Assembly (NCBI RefSeq): GCF_900100365.1
Contig: NZ_FNKU01000001.1
Coordinates: forward strand, 4,601,501-4,665,500
Length of the DNA: 64,000 bases
Origin: Pseudomonas cannabina
GTDB lineage: Bacteria > Pseudomonadota > Gammaproteobacteria > Pseudomonadales > Pseudomonadaceae
Direction: 5' to 3'
The translations under genes were made by a program, and so were the position numbers. Positions 1-9,519 of this stretch are shown here, piece by piece; within the stretch, counting starts at the first letter, position 1, and every line of letters starts with the position of its first letter. The notes beneath the pieces were generated by a model. The model saw nothing but the letters and a program-made list of their open reading frames with translations, had not been told where the DNA came from and did not search any database.

Positions 1-955
1 TGTCGTAGGTGCGGAAAACCATCAGCAGGCCGGCCCGTTCGTCGGGGATTTTCACGTATTCACCCGTGACCCGGTCGCGCACCGTTTCGCTGGTCTTGTA
101 GATCGCCAGCACATTGCCTTCGGTCAGACCGTCGCGCTTGCCTCTGTTCAAGGTCACCACGTCCATCACGCCCACCTGGGTGACGCCACGCGGCACATCC
201 AGAATCAAACCGTCGACCGGGCCCTGCGGCGCGCTCGGCAGGAAGGTCGAGTTGATCGCCCGCTCTTCGCTGGCGAACAGGCGATCGCCGGGGCGTACCT
301 CCTGGGTGGTGCGCTGCAACGTCAGGGTCGAAACATCGCCCTCGGCGGCAATCACCTCAGCACTGCCGACATCGTCGGCGTTGATCCCCAGCACTTCGTT
401 GGTTTGCGGATCGACGTAGACCTTGCCCTGACGAAAGATGCCGTAGACGGAGTGCGCCGGGTCCAGCCGGCCGCGCGAATAGGCGCGATCACCCGCGCCG
501 CTGAGCACGCGCTCAGCGTTGCCGGCGACGATGTACGGCGCTCTGTCGAACTGTTCGGCACTGTCGACGATGCGGTTGCTGATCAGGAACGCGTTGAGCG
601 CGCCCAGCGGAATGCTCGGAATCGCCTCGACCATCGGCGTGCTGCGCACACGCGGTGACAATTTAATGGTGCCACGCGACTCGCCACGGTTGAGCGTCAC
701 CCGTGGCTGGCCGTCGACCCAGGTCAGCGCAAGCGTGTCGCCGGGGTAGATCAGGTCGGGATCACGGACCTGCGGATTGGCCCGCCAGATCTCGCGCCAT
801 TTCCACGGTTCACGCAAAAACTTGCCGGAAATATCCCAGAGCGTGTCTCCGGCGACCACGGTGTAGCTCTGCGGGTAGCCTTCCCTGAGTTGCACTTGCG
901 CCTGGGCAAGACCGCTGGCGGTCAGGAACAGCAGGGCGAGTAGTGATTTCCTCAT
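1..955 (-). CDS. LysM-domain secreted protein (3' end outside window)
   Basis: The reading frame opens with ATG at 953-955 on the minus strand and runs off the left edge without a stop, so only the N-terminal ~318 residues are visible. It starts with a clear signal peptide (charged MRK, a Leu-rich core, cleavage around AQA-Q). A LysM peptidoglycan-binding motif follows at about residues 30-80 (YTVVAGDTLWDIS ... NPQVRDPDLIYPGDTLAL). The remainder is a long periplasmic region without a motif I recognise. A LysM protein divergent from def is the usual arrangement at this Pseudomonas locus (PA0020-like). It probably binds the cell wall; the specific role is unknown. It is transcribed divergently from def across a 125-bp gap. 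Confidence 0.85.
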   Translation of the reverse strand, partial: MRKSLLALLFLTASGLAQAQVQLREGYPQSYTVVAGDTLWDISGKFLREPWKWREIWRANPQVRDPDLIYPGDTLALTWVDGQPRVTLNRGESRGTIKLSPRVRSTPMVEAIPSIPLGALNAFLISNRIVDSAEQFDRAPYIVAGNAERVLSGAGDRAYSRGRLDPAHSVYGIFRQGKVYVDPQTNEVLGINADDVGSAEVIAAEGDVSTLTLQRTTQEVRPGDRLFASEERAINSTFLPSAPQGPVDGLILDVPRGVTQVGVMDVVTLNRGKRDGLTEGNVLAIYKTSETVRDRVTGEYVKIPDERAGLLMVFRTYD

Positions 956-1080
956 GCGGTGAATCCCTTTATCATGTTGCCTCACGCGAACCCTAGAGTC
1001 CTGTCCTGGGCTGCCTGCCTTGAACTCCCGAGCCCGGCACCCGACCTTGACTTTACCTTAACAGTGCAGCTCTTACGTAT

Positions 1081-1587
1081 ATGGCCATTCTAAACATCCT
1101 CGAATTTCCCGATTCGCGCCTGCGTACCATCGCCAAACCTGTAGCGATGGTAGACGACGGCATTCGCCAGTTGGTCGACGACATGTTTGAAACCATGTAC
1201 GAAGCGCCGGGCATCGGCCTGGCCGCGACACAGGTCAACGTCCACAAGCGCGTGGTGGTCATGGACCTCAGTGAAGACCGCAGCGAACCGATGGTCTTCA
1301 TCAATCCTGAAATCGAAAAGCTGACCGATGAAATGGATCAGTATCAGGAAGGCTGCCTCTCGGTGCCGGGTTTCTACGAGAACGTCGACCGCCCGCAAAA
1401 AGTCCGCGTCAAGGCGCTGGACCGCGACGGCAAGCCTTACGAACTGGTTGCCGAAGGCCTGCTCGCCATCTGCATCCAGCACGAATGCGATCACCTGAAC
1501 GGCAAGCTGTTCGTCGATTACCTGTCCAACCTCAAGCGTGACCGGATCAAGAAAAAGCTCGAAAAACAGCACAAGCTCAACGCTTGA
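1081..1587 (+). CDS. def: Peptide deformylase
   Basis: Removes the formyl group from the N-terminal methionine of nascent proteins in the cytoplasm. The 168-residue protein has all three deformylase motifs: GIGLAATQ at 44-51, EGCLSVP at 90-96 (metal ligand Cys92) and QHECDH at 133-138 (ligands His134 and His138, catalytic Glu135). Length is normal for the family. The ATG at 1081 gives the standard Pseudomonas N-terminus [11 protein letters not shown], although no strong Shine-Dalgarno sequence precedes it. A TTGACT hexamer at 1047-1052 may be the -35 of its promoter, but I cannot place a convincing -10. fmt lies directly downstream, the usual formylation/deformylation pair, but the two are separated here by an intrinsic terminator. 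Confidence 0.97.
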   Translation: MAILNILEFPDSRLRTIAKPVAMVDDGIRQLVDDMFETMYEAPGIGLAATQVNVHKRVVVMDLSEDRSEPMVFINPEIEKLTDEMDQYQEGCLSVPGFYENVDRPQKVRVKALDRDGKPYELVAEGLLAICIQHECDHLNGKLFVDYLSNLKRDRIKKKLEKQHKLNA

Positions 1588-1602
1588 TCCGTTGCCCCCC
1601 CC

Positions 1603-1633
1603 AAAAGGCCTGCACAAGGCCTTTTTGTTTTTT
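1603..1633 (+). terminator. Intrinsic terminator between def and fmt
   Basis: A perfect 9-bp stem AAAAGGCCT / AGGCCTTTT with a 5-nt loop is followed by a T-rich run (TTTTTGTTTTTT). It lies 16 bp after the def stop codon and just before the fmt ribosome-binding region, so it probably attenuates rather than fully separates the two genes. Confidence 0.75.
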
Positions 1634-1648
1634 CAGAATGAGAAGCCC

Positions 1649-2593
1649 ATGACTGAGCCACTGCGCATCGTCTTCGCCGGCACCCCGGAATTTGCCGCCG
1701 AACACCTCAAGGCCCTGCTCGACAGCCCTCACCAGATTGTGGCCGTGTACACCCAGCCTGATCGCCCGGCCGGTCGTGGACAAAAGCTGATGCCCAGCCC
1801 GGTCAAGCAGCTGGCGTTACAACATGACATCCCGGTGATGCAGCCGCCAACGCTGCGTGACCCGGCGGCACAGGCTGAACTGGCCGCGCTCGCGCCGGAT
1901 TTGATGGTCGTGGTCGCTTACGGTCTGATCCTGCCGCAAGTGGTGCTGGATATTCCGCGCCTGGGCTGCATCAACAGCCACGCGTCGCTGCTGCCACGCT
2001 GGCGCGGGGCGGCACCGATTCAGCGTGCGGTGCAGGCCGGTGATGCCGAAAGTGGCGTGACCGTGATGCGCATGGAGGCAGGCCTGGACACCGGGCCGAT
2101 GCTGCTCAAAGCCGTGACGCCGATTACCGCGCAAGACACCGGCGGCACGCTGCATGATCGCCTGGCCGAAATCGGTCCGCCGGCGGTGTTGCAGGCTATT
2201 GCCGGGCTGGCGGATGGTTCGCTGGTCGGTGAGGTTCAGGACGACAGCCTGGCCAACTACGCTCACAAACTGAACAAGGATGAAGCGCGCATCGACTGGA
2301 GCCGTCCGGCCGATGAACTGGAGCGTCTGGTCCGCGCCTTCAACCCATGGCCGATCTGCCACAGCACGCTGAACGACGAAACCCTGAAAGTGCTGGCGGC
2401 CGATCTTGCCGAAGGGCAGGGCATGCCGGGGACCATTCTCAGCGCCAGCAAGGACGGCCTGATCGTCGCCTGCGGCCAGAACGCCTTGCGCCTGACCCGT
2501 GTGCAACTGCCGGGCGGCAAACCGTTGAATTTCTCTGACCTGTTCAACAGCCGCCGCGAGAAATTCGCCATCGGCACGGTGCTCGGCCAATGA
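1649..2593 (+). CDS. fmt: Methionyl-tRNA formyltransferase
   Basis: Formylates initiator Met-tRNA using 10-formyl-tetrahydrofolate. The start at 1649 gives 314 residues beginning [20 protein letters not shown], the usual family N-terminus. An earlier in-frame ATG lies inside def and is not credible. The formyltransferase fold shows the folate and catalytic motif around [20 protein letters not shown] (about residues 106-125), with the conserved Asn, His and downstream Asp ([11 protein letters not shown]). A C-terminal OB-like tRNA-binding domain follows after about residue 205. The stop overlaps the rsmB start by 4 nt (ATGA), showing translational coupling. Confidence 0.97.
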   Translation: MTEPLRIVFAGTPEFAAEHLKALLDSPHQIVAVYTQPDRPAGRGQKLMPSPVKQLALQHDIPVMQPPTLRDPAAQAELAALAPDLMVVVAYGLILPQVVLDIPRLGCINSHASLLPRWRGAAPIQRAVQAGDAESGVTVMRMEAGLDTGPMLLKAVTPITAQDTGGTLHDRLAEIGPPAVLQAIAGLADGSLVGEVQDDSLANYAHKLNKDEARIDWSRPADELERLVRAFNPWPICHSTLNDETLKVLAADLAEGQGMPGTILSASKDGLIVACGQNALRLTRVQLPGGKPLNFSDLFNSRREKFAIGTVLGQ

Positions 2594-3915
2594 ATCCGCG
2601 TCTGGCCGCCGCCAAGGCACTGGCTGCAGTGCTCAGTGGCAAGGCGTCGCTGAACAGCTCGCTGCCCACGCAGCTGGACAAGGTCGAGCTGCGTGATCGC
2701 GGTCTGACCCAGGATCTGGCATTTGGCACAGCACGCTGGCAGCCGCGTCTGTCGGCGCTGGCCGCCAAACTGTTACAAAAGCCGTTCAAGGCTGCCGATG
2801 CCGATGTCGAGGCGCTGCTGCTGGTGGGCCTTTATCAGCTGTTTTACAGCCGCATCCCTGCGCATGCGGCCATTGGTGAAACCGTTGGCTGCGCCGACAA
2901 GCTGAAAAAGCCATGGGCCAAAGGCTTGCTCAACGCCGTGCTGCGTAATGCACAACGCGATGGCGAGGCGCTGCTGATAGAGCTGGAACACGACCCGGTG
3001 GTGCGCACCGCCCACCCGCGCTGGCTGCAAAAAGCCCTGAAAGCGGCATGGCCGGAACAATGGGAAGCCATCTGCGCAGCCAACAACGCGCACCCGCCGA
3101 TGATTTTGCGGGTCAATCGCCGTCACCACAGCCGCGATCAGTACCTTGAGCTGCTGAGTACTGCCGGGCTTGAAGCCAGTGCCTGCACGTTCAGTCAGGA
3201 CGGCATCGTGCTGGCCGAACCGTGTGACGTGCGCTCGCTGCCCGGCTTTGCCGAAGGCTGGATCAGCGTTCAGGACGAAGCCGCGCAACTGGCCGCCGAC
3301 CTGCTGGAACTGGCCCCAGGCCAACGTGTGCTCGACGCCTGCTGCGCGCCGGGTGGCAAGACCTGCCATCTGCTGGAAGTGCAGCCCCAACTGAGCGCCG
3401 TGGTGGCCGTGGACCTGGAAGCCAAGCGCCTGGTGCGCGTGCGTGAAAACCTCGACCGGCTGGGCCTCGACGCAGAGCTGATCGCCGCCGACGCCCGCGA
3501 CACGGCAAGCTGGTGGGACGGCACGCCGTTCCAGCGCATCCTGCTCGACGCGCCGTGCTCGGCCACCGGCGTGATTCGTCGTAATCCGGACATCAAGCTG
3601 ACCCGCCAACTGGACGACATCGCCGCACTCGCAACCTTGCAGGGCGAACTGCTCGACGCGCTATGGCCTACGCTGCAAGTGGGCGGCATGCTGGTATATG
3701 CGACCTGCTCGACGCTGCCGACCGAAAACACCGACGTTATCGAAGCGTTTCTGGCCCGGACGTCGGGGGCCAGAGAGCTGGATATCGCCGGGCAGGCCGG
3801 GCAGCCAGCGGCCGGCATCAAGCAGGCGCATGGCCGCCAGTTGCTGGCCCAACAGGGTGGTCACGATGGTTTTTACTACGCCAAACTGATCAAGATCGCA
3901 GCGGCGCGGGAGTAA
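2590..3915 (+). CDS. rsmB: 16S rRNA m5C967 methyltransferase
   Basis: Methylates C967 of 16S rRNA with S-adenosylmethionine. The 441-residue protein has an N-terminal NusB-like RNA-binding domain (about 1-140) and a C-terminal Rossmann methyltransferase. Visible motifs are [16 protein letters not shown] for SAM binding, [16 protein letters not shown] (motif IV with its Pro-Cys) and [11 protein letters not shown] (motif VI, catalytic Cys). This two-cysteine arrangement is diagnostic of the RsmB/NOP family. It is coupled to fmt by an ATGA overlap and is followed 4 bp later by trkA, so fmt-rsmB-trkA is one operon, as in other pseudomonads. Confidence 0.96.
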   Translation: MNPRLAAAKALAAVLSGKASLNSSLPTQLDKVELRDRGLTQDLAFGTARWQPRLSALAAKLLQKPFKAADADVEALLLVGLYQLFYSRIPAHAAIGETVGCADKLKKPWAKGLLNAVLRNAQRDGEALLIELEHDPVVRTAHPRWLQKALKAAWPEQWEAICAANNAHPPMILRVNRRHHSRDQYLELLSTAGLEASACTFSQDGIVLAEPCDVRSLPGFAEGWISVQDEAAQLAADLLELAPGQRVLDACCAPGGKTCHLLEVQPQLSAVVAVDLEAKRLVRVRENLDRLGLDAELIAADARDTASWWDGTPFQRILLDAPCSATGVIRRNPDIKLTRQLDDIAALATLQGELLDALWPTLQVGGMLVYATCSTLPTENTDVIEAFLARTSGARELDIAGQAGQPAAGIKQAHGRQLLAQQGGHDGFYYAKLIKIAAARE

Positions 3916-3919
3916 GCAG

Positions 3920-5293
3920 GTGAAAATCATCATTCTCGGTGCAGGTCAGGTCGGCGGTACGCTGGCCGAGCATCTGGCGGGCGAAGCCAACGACATCACG
4001 GTGGTCGACACCGATGGCGACCGCTTGCGCAATCTGGGCGACCGTCTGGACATCCGCACCGTGCAGGGCAAAGGCTCGTATCCGGCGGTGCTGCGCCAGG
4101 CGGGTGCCGATGATGCCGACATGCTGGTCGCCGTCACCAGCAGCGATGAAGCCAACATGATTGCCTGTCAGGTGGCCTACACGCTGTTCCATACGCCCAC
4201 CAAGATCGCGCGGATTCGCGAGTCGGCCTATCTGACGCGCGCTGGCCTGTTCGACAAGACCGCAATTCCGGTCGACGTATTGATCAGCCCGGAACAAGTG
4301 GTGACCAATTACATCAAGCGGCTGATCGAATACCCCGGCGCGTTGCAGGTGATCGACTTCGCGGAAGGCAAGGCGCAACTGGTCGCAGTCAAAGCCTATT
4401 ACGGCGGGGCGCTGGTGGGTCAGCAATTGCGTCAGTTGCGCGCGCACATGCCCAATGTCGACACGCGCATTGCAGCGATCTACCGGCGCGACCGGGCGAT
4501 CCTGCCACGGGGTGACACGGTCATCGAAGCCGACGACGAAGTGTTTTTCATCGCGGCCAAGGCTGATATTCGTGCAGTGATGGGTGAATTGCGGCGGCTT
4601 GACGAAAACTACAAGCGCATCGTCATCGCAGGCGGCGGCAACATCGGTGAGCGCTTGGCCGAGGCCATTGAAAGCCGTTATCAGGTCAAGATCATCGAAA
4701 TGAACCCGGCGCGCTGCCGCTATCTGTCGGAGAACCTCGACAGCACGGTGGTGCTGCAAGGCAGCTCCTCGGACCGCGACCTGCTGCTGGAAGAGAACAT
4801 CGGCAACACCGACCTGTTCCTGGCCCTGACCAACGACGACGAGGCCAATATCATGTCTTCGCTGCTGGCCAAACGGCTGGGCGCTCGCAAGGTGATGACG
4901 CTGATCAATAACCCGGCCTACGTCGATCTGGTGCAGGGCGGCGAGATCGACGTTGCGGTCAGCCCGCAACTGGCCACCATCGGCACGCTGCTGGCCCATG
5001 TGCGGCGCGGCGATATCGTCAGCGTGCACTCGCTGCGCCGTGGCGCGGCGGAAGCCATCGAAATCGTCGCGCACGGCGATTCGAGGTCCAGCAAGGTGGT
5101 CGGCCGCGCCATCAAGGACATCAACCTGCCAACCGGCACGGCGATTGGCGCAATCATCCGCGACGAGCAAGTGCTGATTGCCCATGACATCACGGTGATC
5201 GAGTCCGGCGACCACGTGATCATGTTTCTTGTGGATAAAAAGTGTATCCGCGAAGTCGAGCGGCTGTTCCAGGTAGGGCTGAGCTTTTTCTGA
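3920..5293 (+). CDS. trkA: Trk potassium uptake regulatory subunit TrkA
   Basis: Cytoplasmic NAD-binding regulator that gates the TrkH/TrkG potassium channel. The 457-residue protein is an internal duplication. Two Rossmann RCK-N domains open with [20 protein letters not shown] (residue 2 onward) and [20 protein letters not shown] (about residue 234 onward). Each is followed by a TrkA-C (RCK-C) domain near residues 135-215 and 370-455. The start is GTG at 3920, 4 bp after the rsmB stop; an AGCAGG sequence precedes it. No trkH lies in the window, which is normal for Pseudomonas. Confidence 0.96.
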   Translation: MKIIILGAGQVGGTLAEHLAGEANDITVVDTDGDRLRNLGDRLDIRTVQGKGSYPAVLRQAGADDADMLVAVTSSDEANMIACQVAYTLFHTPTKIARIRESAYLTRAGLFDKTAIPVDVLISPEQVVTNYIKRLIEYPGALQVIDFAEGKAQLVAVKAYYGGALVGQQLRQLRAHMPNVDTRIAAIYRRDRAILPRGDTVIEADDEVFFIAAKADIRAVMGELRRLDENYKRIVIAGGGNIGERLAEAIESRYQVKIIEMNPARCRYLSENLDSTVVLQGSSSDRDLLLEENIGNTDLFLALTNDDEANIMSSLLAKRLGARKVMTLINNPAYVDLVQGGEIDVAVSPQLATIGTLLAHVRRGDIVSVHSLRRGAAEAIEIVAHGDSRSSKVVGRAIKDINLPTGTAIGAIIRDEQVLIAHDITVIESGDHVIMFLVDKKCIREVERLFQVGLSFF

Positions 5294-5318
5294 ACAGCGG
5301 CCAGACTGACTGAACCAC

Positions 5319-5341
5319 TTGCCGACCGGGCCGGTCGGCAA
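5319..5341 (+). terminator. Strong hairpin after trkA (possible terminator without T tract)
   Basis: A perfect 9-bp stem TTGCCGACC / GGTCGGCAA encloses a 5-nt loop 25 bp past the trkA stop. No T run follows, so termination would be inefficient or Rho-assisted. It separates trkA from the oxidoreductase gene at 5434. Confidence 0.4.
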
Positions 5342-5433
5342 CGCTCGTCGATCAAGCCGAATTCTCTCTGGGTGCGTGTATCACAGACACACGCACCATG
5401 CCTTCACGGGCTTTATCAGGGAGAACACACGCA

Positions 5434-7797
5434 ATGTCCGAATCCGAAAATTCCCGGGCCCCACTTCAAGGCTCACAGACCGACGGCTCGGCCGCTGGCG
5501 GCTGGCCCGCACTGAACGCAGTCAACAAGCATTTGCTGCATCAGCACGTGCTGCTCAAGGGCAACCGCACCCTGCTGTCCATGAACAAGCCCGACGGCTT
5601 CGACTGCCCCAGCTGTGCCTGGCCAGACCCGAAGAAGCCGCACACCTTCGAATACTGTGAAAACGGTGCCAAGGCGCTGGCCTGGGAGTCGACCAAAAAA
5701 CGCGTCACGCCCGAGTTCTTCGCCCAACACACCGTCAGCGAGCTGGCGACGTGGAGCGATCACGACCTGGAAGACCAGGGCCGCATCACCGAACCGATGC
5801 GCTATGACGCGGCCAGCGACAAATACCTGCCCGTCACCTGGGATGAGGCTTTTGCCGAGATCGGTGAGGAGCTGCGCCATTTGAGCGACCCATGGAAGCT
5901 GGAGCTGTACACCTCCGGGCGCACCTCGAACGAAGCAGCGTTCCTGTATCAGCTGTTTGGCCGGATGTACGGCATGGCCAATTTCCCTGACTGCTCGAAC
6001 ATGTGCCACGAGACCACCAGCGTGGCGCTGCCCGAGTCGATCGGGGTCGGCAAGGGCACCACGACGCTGGAGGATTTCGAAAACGCCGACGCGATTTTCA
6101 TCATCGGCCAGAACCCCGGGACCAACAGCCCGCGCATGATGTCCGAGCTGCACGCCGCCGCACGTCGGGGCGCCAGCATCATCTCGTTCAACCCGCTGCG
6201 CGAAAAAGCGCTGGTGCGCTTTGCCTCGCCGCAGGACCCGCGTGACATGCTCAGTCGCAGCGGCGTGAAGATCAGCTCTCAGTATCATCAGGTGAGAATC
6301 GGCGGCGACATGATTGCGCTGCAGGGCGTCTGCAAAGCGGTCATCGAAGCGGATGACGTGGCGCAGCGGGAAGGCCTGCCGCGCGTGCTGGACGTGGATT
6401 TCATTGCAGAACACACCCACGGCCTGGAGCGCTACGCAGACTACTGCCGACAGCTGCCGTGGGACACCATCGAGCGGCATTCGGGCCTGACGCGTCAGGC
6501 CATGGAAGACATCGCGGCGGTCTACATGCGTTCGGAGCGGGTCATTCGCTGCTGGGGCATGGGCGTCACTCAGCACAAACGTGGCGGCGACGCGATGCAG
6601 CAAATCATCAACCTGCTGCTGTTGCGCGGCAACATCGGCAAGCTCGGTGCGGGCGCCTGCCCGATTCGTGGCCACTCCAATGTGCAGGGCGACCGGACCA
6701 TGGGCATCTACGAAATAGCAGGCGAGCCGTTTCTGGCCAGCATGAGCAAGGTGTTCGGTTTCGAGGCGTCGAGAAAAGGCGGGCATGACGTGGCCGAAGC
6801 CTGCGAAGCGCTGTTGCGCGGCGAGGTAGAGGCGTTCATTTCCATGGGCGGCAATTTCTTTCGCGCCATTCCGGACATCGACGTGATCTGCCCGACCGTC
6901 AGCCGCTTGAGAATGACCGTACTGGTCAACACCAAGCTCAACCGCAGCGCGACGGTGCATGGTCAGAAAGCCTTTTTGCTGCCATGCGTCGCACGTTCGG
7001 AACTGGACATACAGAACGGCGTGGCGCAAACCATCACGGTCGAAGACTCGATGTCGATGGTGCACGGGTCGACCGGCATGCTGGAGCCTGCGTCGAAACA
7101 CCTGATTTCCGAAGTGGCCATCATCGCCGGTATCGCCAAGGCGACGCTTGCGCCCAACCCCAAGGTGGACTGGGACAGCTACGTGAACCACTACGGCCGA
7201 ATTCGCGACAAGATCGAAGAAGTAATGCCCGAGCAGTTTTACGACTTCAATCAGCGCATCCTCGAGCCCGGCGGTTTCCGCTTGCCCAACGGCGCCAGCG
7301 AGCGTCAGTGGAACACTGAGTCCGGGAAGGCCAACTTTCTCTTCCCTGAAGGCATCTACGACGAAGACGACACGCCGCCGGGCGCCGAGCATCTGCAGTT
7401 GATGACGATCCGCAGTCATGACCAGTTCAACACCACGGTGTACTCCAACGATGACCGCTACCGGGATATCTACGGTGACCGCATGGTGGTGATGCTCAAC
7501 CCGCAGGACATCGAGCGGCTGGGGCTGAAGGCCGGGGATTACATCGAGTTTCAGACGGCGCTGGACCTGAGCACGCCGCGGCGCGCACCGGGCTTCAAAG
7601 TCATCCCCTTCGATGTGCCGCAAGGCTGCTGCGCCGCGTACTACCCGGAAACCAACGGCCTGCTGCCCCTGGCCAACCGCGACAGCCGCAGCAACACACC
7701 GGCGGCGAAGTCCATCCCGGTGAGCCTGGTGCGGATGAGCTCGGAGGGCATGCAAGTGGCATTGGAGCGGCGTGGGTTGATAGCGGCGGCAAGTTAG
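5434..7797 (+). CDS. FdhF/YdeP-family molybdopterin oxidoreductase
   Basis: A 787-residue protein of the formate-dehydrogenase-H alpha-like branch of the bis-MGD molybdoenzyme superfamily. I chose ATG 5434 because GGGAGAA lies just upstream; an in-frame ATG 36 bp earlier adds residues with no family character. The N-terminus keeps only three cysteines of an iron-sulfur motif (CPSC at about 58-61 and a Cys at about 75). The segment SNMCHETTSVALPESIG (Cys191) occupies the place where FdhF has its selenocysteine metal ligand. The molybdopterin dinucleotide-binding C-terminal domain (LMTIRSHDQFNTTVYSNDDR) is intact. No electron-transfer subunit is adjacent. Relatives are implicated in acid resistance, but the substrate is unknown. 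Cytoplasmic: no Tat signal. Confidence 0.88.
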   Translation: MSESENSRAPLQGSQTDGSAAGGWPALNAVNKHLLHQHVLLKGNRTLLSMNKPDGFDCPSCAWPDPKKPHTFEYCENGAKALAWESTKKRVTPEFFAQHTVSELATWSDHDLEDQGRITEPMRYDAASDKYLPVTWDEAFAEIGEELRHLSDPWKLELYTSGRTSNEAAFLYQLFGRMYGMANFPDCSNMCHETTSVALPESIGVGKGTTTLEDFENADAIFIIGQNPGTNSPRMMSELHAAARRGASIISFNPLREKALVRFASPQDPRDMLSRSGVKISSQYHQVRIGGDMIALQGVCKAVIEADDVAQREGLPRVLDVDFIAEHTHGLERYADYCRQLPWDTIERHSGLTRQAMEDIAAVYMRSERVIRCWGMGVTQHKRGGDAMQQIINLLLLRGNIGKLGAGACPIRGHSNVQGDRTMGIYEIAGEPFLASMSKVFGFEASRKGGHDVAEACEALLRGEVEAFISMGGNFFRAIPDIDVICPTVSRLRMTVLVNTKLNRSATVHGQKAFLLPCVARSELDIQNGVAQTITVEDSMSMVHGSTGMLEPASKHLISEVAIIAGIAKATLAPNPKVDWDSYVNHYGRIRDKIEEVMPEQFYDFNQRILEPGGFRLPNGASERQWNTESGKANFLFPEGIYDEDDTPPGAEHLQLMTIRSHDQFNTTVYSNDDRYRDIYGDRMVVMLNPQDIERLGLKAGDYIEFQTALDLSTPRRAPGFKVIPFDVPQGCCAAYYPETNGLLPLANRDSRSNTPAAKSIPVSLVRMSSEGMQVALERRGLIAAAS

Positions 7798-7820
7798 CGC
7801 TCAGCGTTACAGCAAGGGTG

Positions 7821-7892
7821 GGTACATCCATAGGAGATGTACCGTCCCTGGCATCGCCTTCGCGAACAAGTTCGCTCCCACGCCCTTCGGGC
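7821..7892. repeat. REP-like and small palindromic repeats in the fdh/acyltransferase gap
   Basis: The 166-bp gap between converging genes is packed with palindromes. GGTACATC / GATGTACC (7821-7843) is a perfect 8-bp inverted repeat. TTCGCGAACAAGTTCGCTCCC (7859-7879) resembles one arm of the REP found at 57037-57056. GCCC/GGGC lies at 7882-7892. This is typical of Pseudomonas extragenic palindromes between 3' ends of genes. Confidence 0.55.
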
Positions 7893-7940
7893 AGAAGCCC
7901 ACTCAACTATCGTGCGGCGCTCCGCGTCGCATGCCGTTCT

Positions 7941-7963
7941 GGACGCTCCGCGTCCGATTTTTT
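7941..7963 (+). terminator. Intrinsic terminator of the oxidoreductase gene
   Basis: Stem GGACGC / GCGTCC with a 3-nt loop, then GA and six T residues on the plus strand. It ends directly against the stop codon of the converging acyltransferase gene. Confidence 0.65.
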
Positions 7964-8851
7964 CTAATACCAGCGCGCCTCACCCGCCGGGCGCTTCTTG
8001 AAGCGTTTCATGGTCCACATGTACTGGCTCGGGTAGGCCCGCACGTATTTCTCGACCACTTTGCTCATCGCCGCTGCCGACGTTTCGGCGTCGGTGCTGT
8101 ACATCGCTTCGGGAGCCGCCTCCAGCACAACCTTGTAGCCCGAGCCATCCGGCAGGCGCATGGCGTGCAGGAACACGCCGACTGCCTTGCCACCGGCGAG
8201 CATGTTCGGCACGAACTTGCTGGTCAGCGCCTGAGTGCCGCAGAACGGCACGAAGATACCGGCTGATTCTGCCGGCTCCGGATCGGCCGGAATACCCACC
8301 GAGCCGCCTTTGCGCACTTCCTTGATGACGCTGAGAATGCCTTCCTTGGTCGACGCCGCCACCCGGTTGCCCAGTTGCACGCGCTGCTTGCGTAGCAGGT
8401 CATCCACCGCCTTCAACTTGGGCGGACGATAGAAGATGATCGGCTTGCACTGGCTGCAATAGAAATGATTGAGCACTTCCCAGTTGCCCAGGTGGCTGGT
8501 AATCCCGACCACGCCCTTGCCAGACGCCAGCGCGTCCTTGAGCACATCGAGCCCTTCGACTTCACGCACCAGATTGATCGATTTCTGTGCAGGCCAGATC
8601 CATGCGCAGGCGCTTTCGGTGAGCGTCTTGCCGATGTCCATCAGGCTGCGGCCAACGAGCTTTTCCAGCTCGGGCTCGCTCAGCTCCGGAAAACACTTGG
8701 ACAGATTGATCCGTGCCACTTCGCGCGAGCGGTTGGGCAGCTTCCACATCAACCAGCCGATGGCCGTGCCAACCCACTGCACGGCTCGCCAAGGCAGCAG
8801 GGCAAACAATCGCAGTGCGCCGACCATGACGGCGCCTTTGAACTTATCCAC
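7964..8851 (-). CDS. HtrB/LpxL-family acyltransferase (lipid A / lysophospholipid type)
   Basis: A 295-residue inner-membrane acyltransferase of the LpxL/HtrB family, which moves acyl chains from acyl-ACP onto lipid A precursors or lysophospholipids. The key catalytic signature HLGNWE is at 120-125 (His120 and Glu125 form the HX4E pair). An N-terminal hydrophobic anchor covers about residues 8-37. It is the positional equivalent of P. aeruginosa PA0011 (next to tag), annotated there as a hydroxylaurate-transferring HtrB homologue; the exact acceptor cannot be read from sequence. The start is GTG at 8849-8851, whose codons overlap a perfect DnaA-box sequence (8844-8852). It converges on the oxidoreductase gene and lies 37 bp downstream of tag. 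Confidence 0.9.
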   Translation of the reverse strand: MDKFKGAVMVGALRLFALLPWRAVQWVGTAIGWLMWKLPNRSREVARINLSKCFPELSEPELEKLVGRSLMDIGKTLTESACAWIWPAQKSINLVREVEGLDVLKDALASGKGVVGITSHLGNWEVLNHFYCSQCKPIIFYRPPKLKAVDDLLRKQRVQLGNRVAASTKEGILSVIKEVRKGGSVGIPADPEPAESAGIFVPFCGTQALTSKFVPNMLAGGKAVGVFLHAMRLPDGSGYKVVLEAAPEAMYSTDAETSAAAMSKVVEKYVRAYPSQYMWTMKRFKKRPAGEARWY

Positions 8852-8888
8852 AGATGACTCCCAGATTCTCGAGGCGGGTAGTGTAACG

Positions 8889-9440
8889 TCAGCGGCTCAG
8901 GATCGCGTACCGATCACAATCGACTGTGTGGTCCATGACCATGCCGCTGGCCTGCATGTAGGCATAACAGATGGTCGGGCCGACAAACGTGAAACCGGCT
9001 TTTTTCAGCGCCTTGCTCATCGCCTCGGCTTCAGGGGTAATGGCCGGCACTTCGCTGCGCTCCTTGAAATGATTGATCTTTGGCTGCCCGCCGACAAATG
9101 ACCAGAGCAGGCCGACCGGGTCTTCCAGCGCCAGCCAGGCCCGTGCATTGGTACGCACGGCCTTGAGCTTGAGACGATTGCGGATGATCGTCGGATCAAG
9201 CATCAACGCTTCGATTTCGGCGTCGCTCAATTGCGCCAGCCGCTCGACGTCGAAGCCATGCAGCACCTCGCGGTAACGCGCCCGACGCTTGAGAATCGTG
9301 ATCCACGACAGCCCCGCCTGGAACCCTTCGAGCAAAAGCAACTCGAAGAGCATCTGCGCATCGCGCAGCGGCACTCCCCACTCCTGATCGTGATAAGCGA
9401 TGTACAGGGGGTCTTCGTTGCACCAAAAGCAGCGTGTCAT
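8889..9440 (-). CDS. tag: DNA-3-methyladenine glycosylase I
   Basis: Base-excision repair enzyme that excises 3-methyladenine from DNA. The 183-residue protein begins [20 protein letters not shown], the family hallmark, and ends with the zinc-ligand segment DHTVDCDRY (His and Cys). With Cys4 and His17 these complete the zinc snap of the Tag family. The HhH-like core and the conserved Trp/Tyr pocket residues ([23 protein letters not shown]) are present. It is divergent from glyQ across 79 bp and probably co-transcribed with the downstream acyltransferase gene. Confidence 0.96.
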   Translation of the reverse strand: MTRCFWCNEDPLYIAYHDQEWGVPLRDAQMLFELLLLEGFQAGLSWITILKRRARYREVLHGFDVERLAQLSDAEIEALMLDPTIIRNRLKLKAVRTNARAWLALEDPVGLLWSFVGGQPKINHFKERSEVPAITPEAEAMSKALKKAGFTFVGPTICYAYMQASGMVMDHTVDCDRYAILSR

Positions 9441-9519
9441 AGGGCTCCCAAGAGTGGACGTGCGGCCGAATCGGGTATACTCCCGCTCTTTGAATCGCAG
9501 CCCAGCACAGGTGAAATTT

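Noticed and set aside
5473..7755. 760-residue minus-strand frame across the molybdoenzyme gene
   Set aside because: Antisense shadow; the plus-strand product has clear domains and a ribosome-binding site.
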